A stretch of 64,000 bases of DNA from Neoarius graeffei (lineage: Eukaryota; Chordata; Actinopteri; Siluriformes; Ariidae). A program made the translations under genes and the position numbers. A model generated the notes under the pieces. The model was not told where the DNA came from, ran no database searches, and was given only the letters and a program-made list of their open reading frames with translations. Positions 23,570 through 35,727 of this stretch are shown in pieces. How positions within the stretch are numbered: position 1 is the first letter of the stretch; each line of letters begins with the position of its first letter. The stretch lies in assembly GCF_027579695.1 (NCBI RefSeq), contig NC_083577.1:29979698-30043697 (forward strand). The letters are read 5' to 3'.

Positions 23570-24901
23570 TTAAACTATTATCATATAATTCAGCCAGTTG
23601 AAAAAAAAATTAGTTGTTTTACTGAAACTAAAAAAATATACCCATAAACATATATGTCTCAAAACTGAAATATGAATATGGCTGAATATAAAAACCCTTT
23701 TGTGTTAACTGTTGAAGGAAAAATAGTATTCCTATTTAGGCTACATGCAGATTACAGTTATAGAATTAATTATCTTAATCATTTTGTTATGTCACCTAGA
23801 TAATTCACAAAGACCCATGGATATCACGAAGAGCATTGCCGAGATGATCGTGAAGGACCTACAACCCCTCTCTGTGGTTGAACAGGAGGGTTTTAAGAGT
23901 TTAATCAAGACACTTGATCCCTGCTACAGAATTCCAAGTAGGAAATTTTTCACGGGAGAGAAAATGCCTTCAATGTATGAAGAGTGTCGGTCAAAAATAA
24001 GAAAATGTCTGGATGCTGCTGACAGTGCTGTATTGACCACTGCTATGTGGACATCAAGAGCCACAGAGGCTTATTTAACTGTCACTTGCCATATTATTGA
24101 TGAAAACTGGCAAATGCAAGCATATGTGCTAGAAACCAGTAGTTTCTCAGGAAAGCACAGTGCTGATAATATTTGCTCGGAATTAAAAAGAATCACAGAT
24201 GAATGGGGCATAACTGCCAAAATTCAGGCTGTGGTCACGGATAATGCTGCCAATGTGGTTGCTGCTGTATACAGAGCAGGTTGGGCACATTATCCATGTT
24301 TTGCACACACCCTTAATCTGGTAGTGAAAGACTCCATTAAAACCCTCCCTGAGCTTCTCGACATCCAACACAGATGCGGTGCTATTGTAGCTTTTTTCCA
24401 TCACAGCACAAAAGCAACAGAGAAGCTCAAAGAAATACAGAAACAATTGAAGTTTCCAGAGCACAAACTGATCCAATCAGTTGAAACACGCTGGAACTCT
24501 GTATTTTACATGTTTGAGAGACTTTGTGAGCAAAAGGAAGCAGTGACCACCGTACTTTGCCTTCTTGGCAAGAGCTCACTGTGCTTGAGTGAAGAGGATT
24601 GGTCCATGGTTCGTCTCTCCCTTGCTGCCTTGAGACCATTTGAAGAAGTCACGAGGGAGATATCATCTGAAAAACACGTGTCAGTTTCAAAGGTGATCCC
24701 CCTGGTAACATTACTTCTTAGATCAGCTGCATCTCATGAGGCCCAAGGCAGCAAGCTAGCTGTTGTGCTGTCAGCACAGTGCCAGAACCATTTCAGGAAT
24801 ATTGAAACCTACTATGGTCTCAGTACCAGCACTTACCTGGACACAAGATTTAAAAACTTTGGGTTCTGGGACATGGCAAATGTTAACACAGTGGAAAAAA
24901 A

Positions 24902-25269
24902 CCTCATCTCATCTAGCTGCTTTATCCTTCTACAGGGTCGCAGGCAAGCTGGAGCCTATCCCAGCTGACTACAGGCGAAAGGCGGGGTACACCCTGGACA
25001 AGTCGCCAGGTCATCACAGGGCTTACACATAGACACAGACAACCATTCACACTCACATTCACACCTACGGTCAATTTAGAGTCACCAGTTAACCTAACCT
25101 GCATGTCTTTGGACTGTGGGGGAAACCGGAGCACCCGGAGGAAACCCACGCGGACACGGGGAGAACATGCAAACTCCGCACAGAAAGGCCCTCGCCGGCC
25201 CCGGGGCTCGAACCCAGGACCTTCTTGCTGTGAGGCGACAGCGCTAACCACTACACCACCGTGCCGCCC
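24902..25269 (-). mobile_element. V-SINE inside hAT transposase exon 2
   Basis: Minus-strand V-SINE with clear A- and B-boxes, V domain and GATAAAGCAGC end. It is flanked by GGAAAAAAA-type duplications. It lies within the coding exon, so it postdates the hAT insertion. Confidence 0.85.
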
Positions 25270-26429
25270 GGAAAAAAAACTTGTTGCTGAAACGCAGTCA
25301 CTGAGCCAGTCCTCAGTCTATTCAGAATCAGATCCTCAACCTAGCACAAGCTCTGCCACCAGCACTGCCTCAGCAATGGCTCCTGCAACTACCTCACACT
25401 ACCCTGCATGAGCTCCTCCATCCCCAGCTGCAGCAAAAGGCAGGATATGGACAGAGTTTGACACTCAAATCCTGGAATCACAGCAGCATCGCACAGCTGG
25501 CACTGATGCGACTATTGAAATGCGCCGGTACACGGAAGAGAAGCCAATTCCACAGGATGGAGACCCACTTCTTTGGTGGAAAATGAATGAACCTACATTT
25601 CCCTCTCTGAGCAAGATTGCAAAAAAACATCTGCAAGTAATTGCAACATCTGTACCTGCAGAAAGGATTTTCTCTAAGGCGGGACATTTAATAACTCAGA
25701 GAAGTGCAATAAAAGGGAAGAATGTAAACATGTTACTGTTCCTGAACAAAAACCTTTAAATCTGTTATCAACATGGGAACAGAGCCAAAAGGGCACCTCA
25801 AGGGATACTTCCTTGGAGGGCTTTGTGAGCAAAGAGCCAAAGGTTACGAGCCACTTGTAGTTTACACCTGATTTGCACTACTGACTTTATTTTTCACACA
25901 TTTGTGTGCAATGGAAGTTTTTTTGTTGTTGTTGTTGTGTTGTTTATATTGTTATATTTATTACATTGTTGCTTTTGTTTACTTATTTTGCACTACTGAC
26001 TTTGTTACTTTATTACTGACTATTTTTCACAAATATTTGCGTGCAATGGAAGGTATTTTTTGTGGTGTTGTTGACATTGTTATATTTATATTTTTGTTAC
26101 ATTGTTGCTTTTTTGTTATTTTGCACTAGTGACTTTTTTCTTAAACAATTTTGTGTAGCAGAAGGTGATAAGGGAATTATTTTATTATTAATATCCTGTT
26201 ACATTGTTTTATATTGTTGTAGTTAGTTAATAAAGAACATTTTTATTTGCCTAAAATCTTTGTCCTGTGTTTTATCATACTCATAATCAACTAAAAAAGG
26301 CAAAATCACAAAATTATTCAATGATCATAACATTTCAAGTAAAAAGTATCGGTATCGGCAATACTAGCCCTGTATTTACTTGGTATCGGATTGATACCCA
26401 AATTCCCAGTATCGCCCACCCCTAACAAA

Positions 26430-26755
26430 CAGTTTAAGGTGGGTGGAGCACAGAAGCACGGCAGGCCAGAACTGAGTTCTCATAAACTCTTTTATTTTAG
26501 CTTTTAAGCTGTTACTTTCCCAGTCACACGCACGCGCACACACAAGTGTTCTGGTTGGGGAGAGAGCTCCCTTTCTCTGCTCTCTCTCTCCTTTTATAGG
26601 GCGCGGTCACTGGGGAAGACACACAAACACAGGTTAACTCACATCAGGTGCAATGATTCTGCCACTTACCTTCCCTGACTCCGCCCTCCATTCACAGACC
26701 ACTGCTTGACCACGCCCCCACTGCCAGCTGAATCTTGTTATTTGCTAAAATCCAG
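26430..26755 (-). repeat. LTR remnant of a retrotransposon (fossil)
   Basis: On the minus strand it has the order expected in an LTR: a GC-rich upstream part, a CTATAAAAGG TATA-type box near 26595, a CT/GA-rich leader, then AATAAAAG near 26488. No internal coding region of the element adjoins it. It is a lone, broken fragment; the family and exact ends are not determined. Confidence 0.45.
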
Positions 26756-27085
26756 GAGTTTCTGAGGACATCAAGACATGTGGCCCCTTATTTTAACTCA
26801 AGCTGTGTATATATTGTAAAAAAGGTATCACAGCAAAAGCAGATTAAAAATAGTTGTTTCAACATTTAAATTAGTAGTTGCTAGATGTTTTGAAATATCA
26901 AGCCTTTTACTTGAAATATTGTTATTTCAGATGAATTGATGAAATGTATTAACATTTGATGTGAATATGCAAATCATATAACTATTAATATTATAAATGT
27001 TTGCATGAGATTGCATGAGAGACAACCATTTTAACTTGTAATTTAAATTTTTTTTCGAGCCCTAAGGGGGGGTTCACCCCCCTTT

Positions 27086-27131
<46 letters not shown>

Positions 27132-27158
27132 TGGCTGCGCAATGCACGTCTGACTTTG
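26756..27158. other. Unassigned sequence with CA microsatellite
   Basis: AT-rich DNA followed by a CA repeat at 27091-27128. No gene recognised. Confidence 0.5.
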
Positions 27159-28405
27159 TCAGACTTTACAGGTTTTTGAAAATTTTATACTTGCACCCAT
27201 GTTTCTGTGGGTGAAAGATCTGGACTGCAGGCCTGGCCAGTTCAGTACCTGGACCCTTCTTCTACGCAGCCATGATGCTGTAATTGATGCAGTATGTGGT
27301 TTGGCATTGTCATGTTGGAAAATGCAACGTCTTCCCTGAAAGAGACGTCGTCTGGATGGGAGCATATGTTGCTCTAGAACCTGGATATACCTTTCAGCAT
27401 CGATGGTGTCTTTCCAGATGTGTAAGCTGCCCATGCCACACGCACTAATGCAACCCCATACCATCAGAGATGCAGGCTTCTGAACTGAGCGCTGATAACA
27501 ACTTGGGTCGTCCTTCTCCTCTTTAGTCTGAATGACACGGCGTCCCTGATTTCCATAAAGAACTTCAAATTTTGATTTGTCTGACCACAGAACAGTTTTC
27601 CACTTTGCCACAGTCCATTTTAAACGAGCCTTGGCCCAGAGAAGACGTCTGCGCTTCTGGATCATGTTTAGATACAGCTTCTTCTTTGAACTGTAGAGTT
27701 TTAGCTGGCAGCGGCGGATGGCACGGTGAATTGTGTTCGCAGATCATGTTCTCTGGAAATATTCCTGAGCCCATTTTGTGATTTCCAATACAGAAGCATG
27801 CCTGTATGTGATGCAGTGCCGTCTAAGGGCCCGAAGATCATGGGCACCCAGTATGGTTTTCCGGCCTTGACCCTTACGCACAGAGATTCTTCCAGATTCT
27901 CTGAATCTTTTGATGATATTATGCACTGTAGATGATGATATGTTCAAACTCTTTGCAATTTTACACTGTCAAACTCCTTTCTGATATTGCTCCACTATTT
28001 GTCGGCGCAGAATCGGGGGACTGGTGATCCTCTTCCCATCTTTACTTCTGAGAGCCGCTGCCACTCCAAGATGCTCTTTTTATACCCAGTCATGTTAATG
28101 ACCTATTGCCAATTGACCTAATGAGTTGCAATTTGGTCCTCCAGCTGTTCCTTTTTTGTACCTTTAACTTTTCCAGCCTCTTATTGCCCCGTCCCAACTT
28201 TTTTGAGATGTGTTGCTGTCATGAAATTTCAAATGAGCCAATATTTGGCATGAAATTTCAAAATGTCTCACTTTCGACATTTGATATGTTGTCTGTGTTC
28301 TATTGTGAATACAATATCAGTTTTTGAGATTTGTAAATTATTGCATTCCGTTTTTATTTACAATTTGTACTTTGTCCCAACTTTTTTGGAATCGGGGTTG
28401 TATAT
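27159..28405 (-). mobile_element. Tc1-like transposon, truncated
   Basis: The right end carries TTGGAATCGGGGTTGTA, with an internal repeat of CCCAACTTTTTTG at about 28195 and again at 28377. On the minus strand the transposase reads STVHNIIKRFRESGRIS (paired-type HTH) and RKGQGRKTIL. Then come [17 protein letters not shown] (first catalytic Asp) and [11 protein letters not shown] (second Asp). The frame breaks between the HTH and catalytic parts. The C-terminal SPDLNPIE block is replaced by unrelated residues ([11 protein letters not shown]), and no left inverted repeat is found. Inactive. Confidence 0.8.
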
Positions 28406-29127
28406 GACTTTCATGTATGTGTTGGAAAGTTTTGACCAAGTGTTGTAATATAGAAATTTACACTTTAATTTGTTTGTTGTTTATCTAATACAAAGGACTT
28501 GTATTCCATCAACACATCTGCCTCAAATGTTCTGCTTTAAAAAGTGAGTTTCAGTAGCTTTCAATGTTGATCACAGTTAACTAGGTTTACCAGTTGTGAG
28601 AGGAACACAAAACAATGCAACTTTACCATGACTATTTCTAGGAAAAGAGTTACTATTAGTTAAATAATGATGACATAGTGCACAATGTATGCCATTAATT
28701 GCATTATAACTTTTTGCACATTTGTGTGCGCAATGCTTCAAGCATTTGTTGCTATTTGAAGAAGCAATTCAAATAAATATTGTTGAAGAAGATACTGTGC
28801 TTGATTTCATTTAGTGTAAATGCTTTGTCTTATTTTAAGACAGAAAACCTAAAAACAATTCTTGAATTCAGACTATTCATCTTGTTTAGTTGCTCCTGTT
28901 TTAAGATATTTTCTTTCAAAATTAGAAAGAAACAACAATCAAAGAAGCACTTACAGGCTAATTTTGAGTTTATTTAACTTAATGAAGAGCTTGAAATGAG
29001 TGTTTAAGCACTTGTTTTAAGATATTTCTCACTTGCCTAATGCCTATATATTTTCTCTTATTTCAAGAAATCTTACCAAGTGTAATTATCTTACTGCACT
29101 GGCAGATTATTTCACTTGATTATAGTC
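28406..29127. other. AT-rich DNA, no gene recognised
   Basis: Long AT-rich stretch with short hydrophobic frames only. Nothing supportable was found. Confidence 0.5.
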
Positions 29128-29521
29128 CATATGCAGGGCTCGACATTAATGCTTGTCCGGGACAAGTGATACTTTACGTCGGACAAGTTCATCGTCTCAG
29201 TTATTTGTCCGATCGGACAAGTGCCAAAATACGCCGATATTCGGGTTACATATCAAATTTATCAGTTTATTCACATGATTTCCGAAGCATCTCACTCGAC
29301 ATATTGTTTTGATAAATCGCCGGATGTTTCTGTTCGGAAAGAGCGATGTGCGCATGCGCAATATTCCACTTGCGAGCACTTGCATGTGACGTCACAGCTG
29401 ATCCAGATTGTGACAGACGCCATCTTGTAGGTCAAACGCCATATTCCGCCTTCTACTTCTACTTCTGCTTTTACTTCTACCTTTTCTTCTGGAAAACCCT
29501 ACTATATACAATTCTACTACA

Positions 29522-29930
29522 ATGGCTGCGGCTACAAGCTCTCCCTACCTGTGCACGTTTTTTATGTTTTTTGTGTGTTGTTTGTCTGTACCGGACTTCA
29601 ATATCCACTACAACCGTATGGACTTACTGGACATTGGTTTCCAGCAGAAAATGACGGTTTGTAGCGATTTCCATCGCATGCACAACATTCCGGACGAGAT
29701 AGCGAGACCAGCGGGGTCTCCGTGGATTGTTATCGGAAGCAAAGCGAAGGAGGCGGCGCCGGGAGCGGAAGCAAAAGCGAGGCTGCAGAGCCGGCCTGTT
29801 GACTAAGCTCAGAAAACAGCCACTCAAACCTCCACTGCTAAGCCTCTCTCTCTCCAACGCCAGATCCATGTAAACAAGACGGACAATTTGGAATTAGAGC
29901 TGGGATTACCTTATTCTATTCTATAATCGG
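29522..29930 (+). pseudogene. LINE N-terminal coding fragment captured in transposon
   Basis: The reading includes DFHRMHNIPDEIARPAGSPW and, after a frame change, LSLSNARSM followed by NKTDNLELELGL. From memory, this matches the front of fish LINE proteins, just before the endonuclease. Only this part is present. Confidence 0.45.
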
Positions 29931-29974
29931 CTGGTCAGTGCATCTAGTATCAGTACTAGTAATACTTAAGTGAC

Positions 29975-30367
29975 TTACCTGTCCAATGAGGATTCTTGTT
30001 TACAAGATGCCACATCTGAGTCGCTGACAAATCCTGAATTTCTGTAAAGATAACTGTCCAGAGATTTATAAGCACGCAGTGCTTCACCACTGAACAGCGA
30101 GGGAAAGTTAATGAGGTAATTATACACGTCTGGGTATTCCGCTGGCAGTTCAAAATCCACTGACACGGTCGTGAAAACGCCATCCGGTAAGCCATAAGGG
30201 TCACTAATCTGTTGATCGTTTATTTTAGACATATATCTAGTTATCTGTTCATTAGAAAAATGAGCCGTGTAGTCTGTCGGTTGAAATTGATCCATTCTGT
30301 ACACGAGTGCAGGAGTATCCAGCGGTGTTTTTACCGACAAGATGGCGGTTGTGTACTTTCCGGTCAC
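29975..30367 (-). pseudogene. Conserved coding fragment of unknown origin
   Basis: A 130-residue open frame on minus starts MTGKYTTAILSVKT and contains DPYGLPDGVF, YPDVYNYLINFPSLFSGEA and LRAYKSLDSYLY. The AYKSLD(A/S)Y motif recurs, as I recall, in fish proteins associated with YqaJ-type nuclease or SWIM domains. It ends near a CTTACCTGTCCAATG donor-like site, so it could be one captured exon. The function is not assigned. Confidence 0.4.
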
Positions 30368-31123
30368 GTGACTGCAAGAGCTCTATACCGGTTGGCCAAT
30401 GGGGTCAGAACACGCAGAACTCAAGGGTTGATAGATGAAGATGAATAGAAACTTTATTTGTATCCATTCATCTGTGAGTCAATAGAGGTGTGGAGGTTTT
30501 CATAACAAGATATATTATCTTGTCATTTGATAACTAGATTTCAGTGTATAATAATCAGTGATTTACAGTATTAATCAGTCAATTTTGTTATCAGTTGCTT
30601 TTATTTGTAGCATTGTTGTTTTGTTTCTCTTGTCCAAACTAGTGATATCTCATCAAGTCATAAATTTTATGATAATGTTACTTTTTGTGATATTTGTTAC
30701 TGGACTGCAGAGTACTGATCTGTGTATACTAGTAGATAATGATTAGTGTTTCTGGATCTCATAGTATAGTTATTTTGTTCTTAAATTTTTATATGTTCAT
30801 AATTTCTACTCTATTGGAATATACTGCTTCTGAACTTCAGCATAATAATTGGTGAATTATGGTATCAGTCTGTTTTACTATATTTTTGAACTTTTGCCTC
30901 ATATCAAGTATTGATTACTTTTGATTCATAGATATTATGCATATGTTGTGAATTCGGAAACAAATGCAATAAAGATTGTTGGGTTAGAAATAGTTTATTT
31001 GTGTTTTTTTTTTCTCAAATATTTCTTTGGACAAGTCAACTTCACATTCGGACAAGTACATTTCCTTTCAACTTGCCCGACAGGACAAGTGGTTTCAAAA
31101 GTTAATGTAGAGCCCTGCATATG

Positions 31124-31432
31124 TTCTCAAATTTATTATGTTTTTCCTTATATTATGGAATCAATTTTGTGCCAAAATGTTCATACAATACTTTTGAAAT
31201 ATCAAACAAAAACGACAAATCAAAATACAAAAAAACAAAAAAAAAGTCAATTTTTTTAGACTGGCAAACAAATTATTCGTGTAATCGTGCAAAATATCAG
31301 TCTATTACTCTTCAGAAACCTTTTATTTTTGTTCCGCGTCTTTCTCAGTTTTGTTTGACGTAATTTATTTTGGTTGCGATTCCAGCTTTCTCGTTTGCGC
31401 TCCCTGACTTTTTGCTTGCAGTTTTGGCACAA
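31124..31432. other. AT-rich DNA, no gene recognised
   Basis: A-rich and T-rich runs between the 2-kb element and the SINE. Nothing supportable. Confidence 0.5.
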
Positions 31433-31814
31433 GGGCGGCACGGTGGTGTAGTGGTTAGCGCTGTCGCCTCACAGCAAGAAGGTCCTGGGTTCGAGCCCCG
31501 GGGCCGGCGAGGGCCTTTCTGTGTGGAGTTTGCATGTTCTCCCCGTGTCCGCGTGGGTTTCCTCCGGGTGCTCCGGTTTCCCCCACAGTCCAAAGACATG
31601 CAGGTTAGGTTAACTGGTGACTCTAAATTGACCATAGGTGTGAATGTGAGTGTGAATGGTTGTCTGTGTCTATGTGTCAGCCCTGCGATGACCTGGCGAC
31701 TTGTCCAGGGTGTACCCCGCCTTTCGCCCATAGTCAGCTGGGATAGGCTCCAGCTTGCCTGCGACCCTGTAGAAGGATAAAGCGGCTAGAGATAATGAGA
31801 TGAGATGAGATGAG
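31433..31814 (+). mobile_element. V-SINE, full-length
   Basis: Complete head-V-tail structure ending in GATGAGATGAGATGAG. Exact 11-bp duplication TTTTGGCACAA at 31422-31432 and 31815-31825. One of the cleanest copies here. Confidence 0.92.
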
Positions 31815-31825
31815 TTTTGGCACAA

Positions 31826-32729
31826 ACTTCACGTGTGGGTGGGCTGTCCAGGAATGCATTCCCATTGGCTAACTTGTGTTTGACTGACAGCTGCGCTCAG
31901 CCATTCCCTACTCGGATTCTGGCGGACTGTTTGACGAGTGACTGATCCATTGACGGTAAACAAGGATCGAGTGGAAATCAGTGGCGACTATGATATTCAA
32001 AATACACTCACGAGTAATCTTTCACTTAAAACCTCAAAACTCTATCAAGATCAATCACTTTCCAGATAATTCACTTGTAAACTTTCACTTAAAACTTTCA
32101 AGCATAAATTCAAAATAGCACTAAGACACTACCACACTATTCAAACACACTCACCAAACAAATTCTCTGTCATGCAAAATTTCACTAAACACTTTAGAAG
32201 TTGTACAGTTTGTTTCTGAAATGGTATGGAAGACTAGTTTTATTTCACACTCAAATGTCCATTATATTCTGATTTAAGGTAACTTTACCTTAAAATGTGT
32301 AACTGGCTGGTCGAACATTTGCTTATCCATGGAAATTAATTCTCCCATGCAACCTGGTATCTGCATTCATATTTTTGCCGTTTGGTATTGGGTTTAGTGG
32401 CTATGATGAATGACTGCTTGTAAAAAATGTCAGACAGCCTGGGTGGATCCTACATTACGGAAGTGACTGTCGTTCTGTTCATTGATTGGTTAAAATTCAG
32501 TTGACGTCAGCAGTGTTTCTCATACGATTCTGATTGGACATAATCAGGAGTATTTTTAACTTGGCGGTAGGGATTTCCCAAAACCGGGAGATTATCCAGT
32601 TTTTAACAAATATGATCAGGAGGAGGGAGACGGAGGCTAAAATCGGGAGCCTCCCGCTGAAATCGGGAGGGTTGGCAGCTACATGTTTGCCGTGCTCTGA
32701 TTTTCTTTTATTGACCAGGAAAATAATAG
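31826..32729. other. Unassigned; possible hAT end near 32640
   Basis: GGGAGCCTCCCGCTGAAATC followed by GGGAGGGTTGGCAG near 32646-32680 resembles a hAT terminal sequence next to the hAT C-terminal exon at 32730. The rest has no recognised gene. Confidence 0.35.
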
Positions 32730-32976
32730 ATGTATATTGGGGAAAGGTCTTCGATGTAAAAACTGTTCTGGGTGTTGCCAGGTTTCCAATGCTGAAACAA
32801 CTTTTTACTGCTTTGCTGTGCCTCCCACATAACAATGCAGATAGTGAGAGGGCTTTTTCATTGGTTAGGAAAATTCATACTGAGGACAGAAAAAATATGG
32901 CTGCAGACACATTAACTGCATATCTGCAAATTAAAATGAAGTGTGATGAGGAGCTACAACTGCTACCCAAGCAGTG
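32730..32976 (+). pseudogene. hAT transposase C-terminal dimerisation exon
   Basis: After a GACCAG acceptor the reading is IDVYWGKVFDV...ARFPMLKQLFTALLCLPHNNADSERAFSLVRKIHTEDRKNM, ending LLPKQ-stop. The LPHNNADSERAFS motif is the hallmark of hAT C-terminal dimerisation domains. The catalytic part is absent. Confidence 0.7.
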
Positions 32977-33779
32977 ATATTATAGCTAGTGCCAAATCTG
33001 CAACATCTTTGTACAACAAAGAACACTCCAAAAAGGAATACGATTTAAATTCTTGTTATAAATTGCTGGGAAGATTTTCAATTTAACTTCATAATTTATT
33101 AATATTTTCACTTATTCTTGTTTACATGATATACTTGATGTGGTTCAGTCATCTTTAGTTGGATCGAACACTGCTTGTGGTGTCAACACTTTTTTCTCAA
33201 ATGGAACTTTTGCTAACTTTCATTTACTGTTTGACATTATTATATATAATTAATTACATGTAACCCACTATTTTAATTAACATACCTACTTAGCACTGCT
33301 GTTATATTTCAAGTAATTTTCTTTGGTGGAATGGAATATTGTAGCTGATGTCAACACTTGTCAAATAGAACTTTGTGTAATTTTTATGAACTATTTAATA
33401 TTAATACATTTTATTTGCAAAATTTACATCAATAATTCTGGTATTACTGATACAATGTATATTAAATAAGTTTGTAGTTCAGTCATTCTCTTTAGGAGAT
33501 AATTGTTTACTTGACTGGACAAATAGTCCTTTTTAATTCAGTTGTTTTCTCTGGGATCTAAAATGTCTTTTTATTCAGTACATGCTTATTGATCCCTTTA
33601 ACTTGATGCAGTGTGATAAATAGGCCTATTACAATAGGAGTGTATAATGTGGAAAAAACCAATCAGTGCTTTGGATTATATATTGGAATTTTTTCTTGTG
33701 TATAAGGGCTCATGGGTGTATGTAAGTGAAAAGTACAGATTTTGTAAGGGCATGGGGAACTAAAGGTTGACATGTGAGA
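32977..33779. other. AT-rich DNA, no gene recognised
   Basis: Possibly the 3' flank of the hAT fragment. No domain, repeat end or RNA gene was found. Confidence 0.5.
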
Positions 33780-33909
33780 TTATTTAAATTTATTTAATTT
33801 TATTGATGCATTTTAAATAGTTTTAAATAAATTGAGAATTTGATGTCTCATATCTTGAATGTATTTCTATTTGTTAGTGTTTGCTGCTAATCTTGGATGA
33901 AATGTTTAG

Positions 33910-33975
<66 letters not shown>

Positions 33976-34515
33976 AACTGTGCAGTGGAGAATTCAAGCT
34001 CTAAGTTTCCCTCCACCAGCAGTTTGTGGTTTTGTAAAGATCAGATGGATTTGTATGTTAATGCTGCATTAGGTGATGATTCACAAGTTCAAATCAATTC
34101 TGAGTGAAATAAATTCACTTTGTTCATTCTGATATTAAACACTGTTAATCTGCATAATGGGACAATTCAAATATGCACAAATAAATACATCTGTAATCTG
34201 TGTAATGTTTATTATTAACAGTTAAAATGTTCATGATGTGCACAGTTATATATTTGTACAGATGTGTGCAGTGGTTGTTATTTTCATGATTAGTATCAGG
34301 GATGTGTTCAGTTTAATGTGTGTGTAAGTGATCACTGAGAGGATGTGGAAGAGAGAGAGGCAGGTGAGAGAGTCAGTCATTAAAGGTGTTAAAAGCAACA
34401 ATTTTCTCAATGTTCTCTATCATCATTTAACCGCAAGTTATATTTAACTCTCATCCATTATCCCTGGCTGCTGTATCATGTGGGTCAAAACATGACAAGA
34501 TCTGTCTCGTCTCCT
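33780..34515 (+). repeat. Orphan copy of TRIM 3' region
   Basis: Nearly identical to the DNA downstream of TRIM genes 1 and 2, including a GT microsatellite at 33913-33964, GTGCAGTGGAG, and TCACTGAGAGGATGTGGAAG. No TRIM exons lie upstream within 15 kb on this strand. It marks a TRIM unit whose gene has been lost or displaced. Confidence 0.8.
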
Positions 34516-35165
34516 TTGACTGAAAACACAAACTCCAACTGCCATGATTCTCAAAAGTACCGACCACATCACATTCACAATCACTCGATTTGAATTAATC
34601 ACTGTGAAATCTCACACTTGGTCTTTAGTCGGGACGTTAGTGAGCAGCTTATTCTGTGTTTGATATCCTGGTTTGTGATCATTATCGAGTCTCTCCCTGT
34701 CTATTTGCTCATCACCTGCACTGTGCCTGCTCGATGGTTTTTAAGTTCACTTTGTCCTGACAAATTTTCTGCCTCAAAGTGTTTTAATAAAACTAAACAT
34801 TTTAACCCAACCTGTATATCCAGAACTGCGCACAAGCCTTTTTTTCCCCACACCTTTAATCTGGATTATATTTGATGTGTAATCACACATACAAGTGACA
34901 AGTGTCAATTTCAGTTTTACTTTTCCAGCAGTTTCTTCGAGATCCAGACTTGTGTGTGTTGTGTAAAAACAAATCATATATAAAACTGTAGTTTGACTTC
35001 TCACACACATCTGGACCTTTATCTAATGTTTGGTTAGTTCAATATTAGTATATTTTATGATTATTTTTTGGAATTAGTTCTTTGGAGGAGGTGGAGTTAT
35101 ACTGTGTGCTTATGTCACATGTGGTGGAAAAAAAAAGTCTCCTATCTCTGCTCTCCTTGTTTCCT
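34516..35165. other. No gene recognised
   Basis: Sequence between the orphan TRIM 3' region and a SINE. The short frames carry no recognisable domain. Confidence 0.5.
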
Positions 35166-35178
35166 CTGAGAGAGAATT

Positions 35179-35553
35179 CATCTCATCTCATTATCTCTAG
35201 CCGCTTTATCCTTCTACAGGGTCGCAGGCAAGCTGGAGCCTATCCCAGCTGACTATGGGCGAAAGGCGGGGTACACCCTGGACAAGTCGCCAGGTCATCA
35301 CAGGGCTGACACATAGACACAGACAACCATTCACACTCACATTCACACCTACGGTCAATTTAGAGTCACCAGTTAACCTAACCTGCATGTCTTTGGACTG
35401 TGGGGGAAACCGGAGCACCCGGAGGAAACCCACGCGGACACGGGGAGAACATGCAAACTCCACACAGAAAGGCCCTTGCCGGCCCCGGGGCTCGAACCCA
35501 GGACCTTCTTGCTGTGAGGCGACAGCGCTAACCACTACACCACCGTGCCGCCC
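35179..35553 (-). mobile_element. V-SINE, full-length
   Basis: Minus-strand V-SINE with an exact 13-bp duplication CTGAGAGAGAATT on both sides (35166-35178, 35554-35566). Confidence 0.92.
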
Positions 35554-35727
35554 CTGAGAGAGAATTGATACATCCATAAAGATTTTATTTTATGGAAGGA
35601 TGATGGATGCAGGAGCAAGAAATCAAGAAGGTATGAAGTCGAGTAGTGAGATGCTTCTTATATCTTGACCCATAAAGCTTATCAAGGCACAGTATTCCAA
35701 TGTTTTTCCTCAGAAGCCATTGCATGT

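Larger units (their letters stand above)
22146..25759 (+). pseudogene. hAT transposase gene, interrupted
   Basis: Exon 1 (22146-22419) encodes a BED finger: CDVCRKVIRYCG...HIKAVH. It joins exon 2 (from 23800) in phase. Exon 2 encodes the RNase-H-like catalytic region with VVTDNAANVVAA (second Asp), CFAHTLNLVVKDSI and SVETRWNSVFYM. After the SINE comes the C-terminal dimerisation segment DPLLWWKMNE...FPSLSKIAKKHL...ATSVPAERIFSKAG, ending at TAA 25757. The family normally has TTDxWTS at the first catalytic Asp; here it reads TTAMWTS. A SINE splits the gene at 24902 and an in-frame TGA follows at about 25409. This copy should be inactive. Confidence 0.8.
21854..26424 (+). mobile_element. Nearly full-length hAT transposon (BED type)
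   Basis: The ends TAGGGGTGGGCATAT and the complement of TAGGGGTGGGCGATACTGG bound 4.57 kb. Subterminal sequence is rich in repeated GTATCGATA / GTATCGG motifs on both sides, as expected for transposase binding sites. It contains a two-exon transposase gene, a piggyBac-like insert in the intron and a SINE in exon 2. No clear 8-bp duplication is visible, and the two flanks are unrelated (LINE at left, LTR remnant at right). A later rearrangement is therefore likely. Confidence 0.8.
29134..31117. mobile_element. 2-kb non-autonomous DNA transposon with GGACAAGT subterminal repeats
   Basis: Ends CAGGGCTCGACATTAA and the complement of CAGGGCTCTACATTAA, flanked by CATATG on both sides (29128-29133, 31118-31123). 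Inside each end, GGACAAGT or its complement recurs several times, as expected for transposase binding sites. The end style resembles hAT, though a 6-bp duplication is atypical. It carries two unrelated coding fragments and no transposase. Confidence 0.7.

Noticed and set aside
25902-26226. Hydrophobic frames resembling membrane peptides
   Set aside because: They come from T-rich, TTG-repeat DNA near the hAT right end. No start context or homology.
33916-34107. Short frames starting with Cys-Val repeats (also at 10168, 42006 and 52251)
   Set aside because: Translations of GT microsatellites followed by the TRIM downstream repeat.
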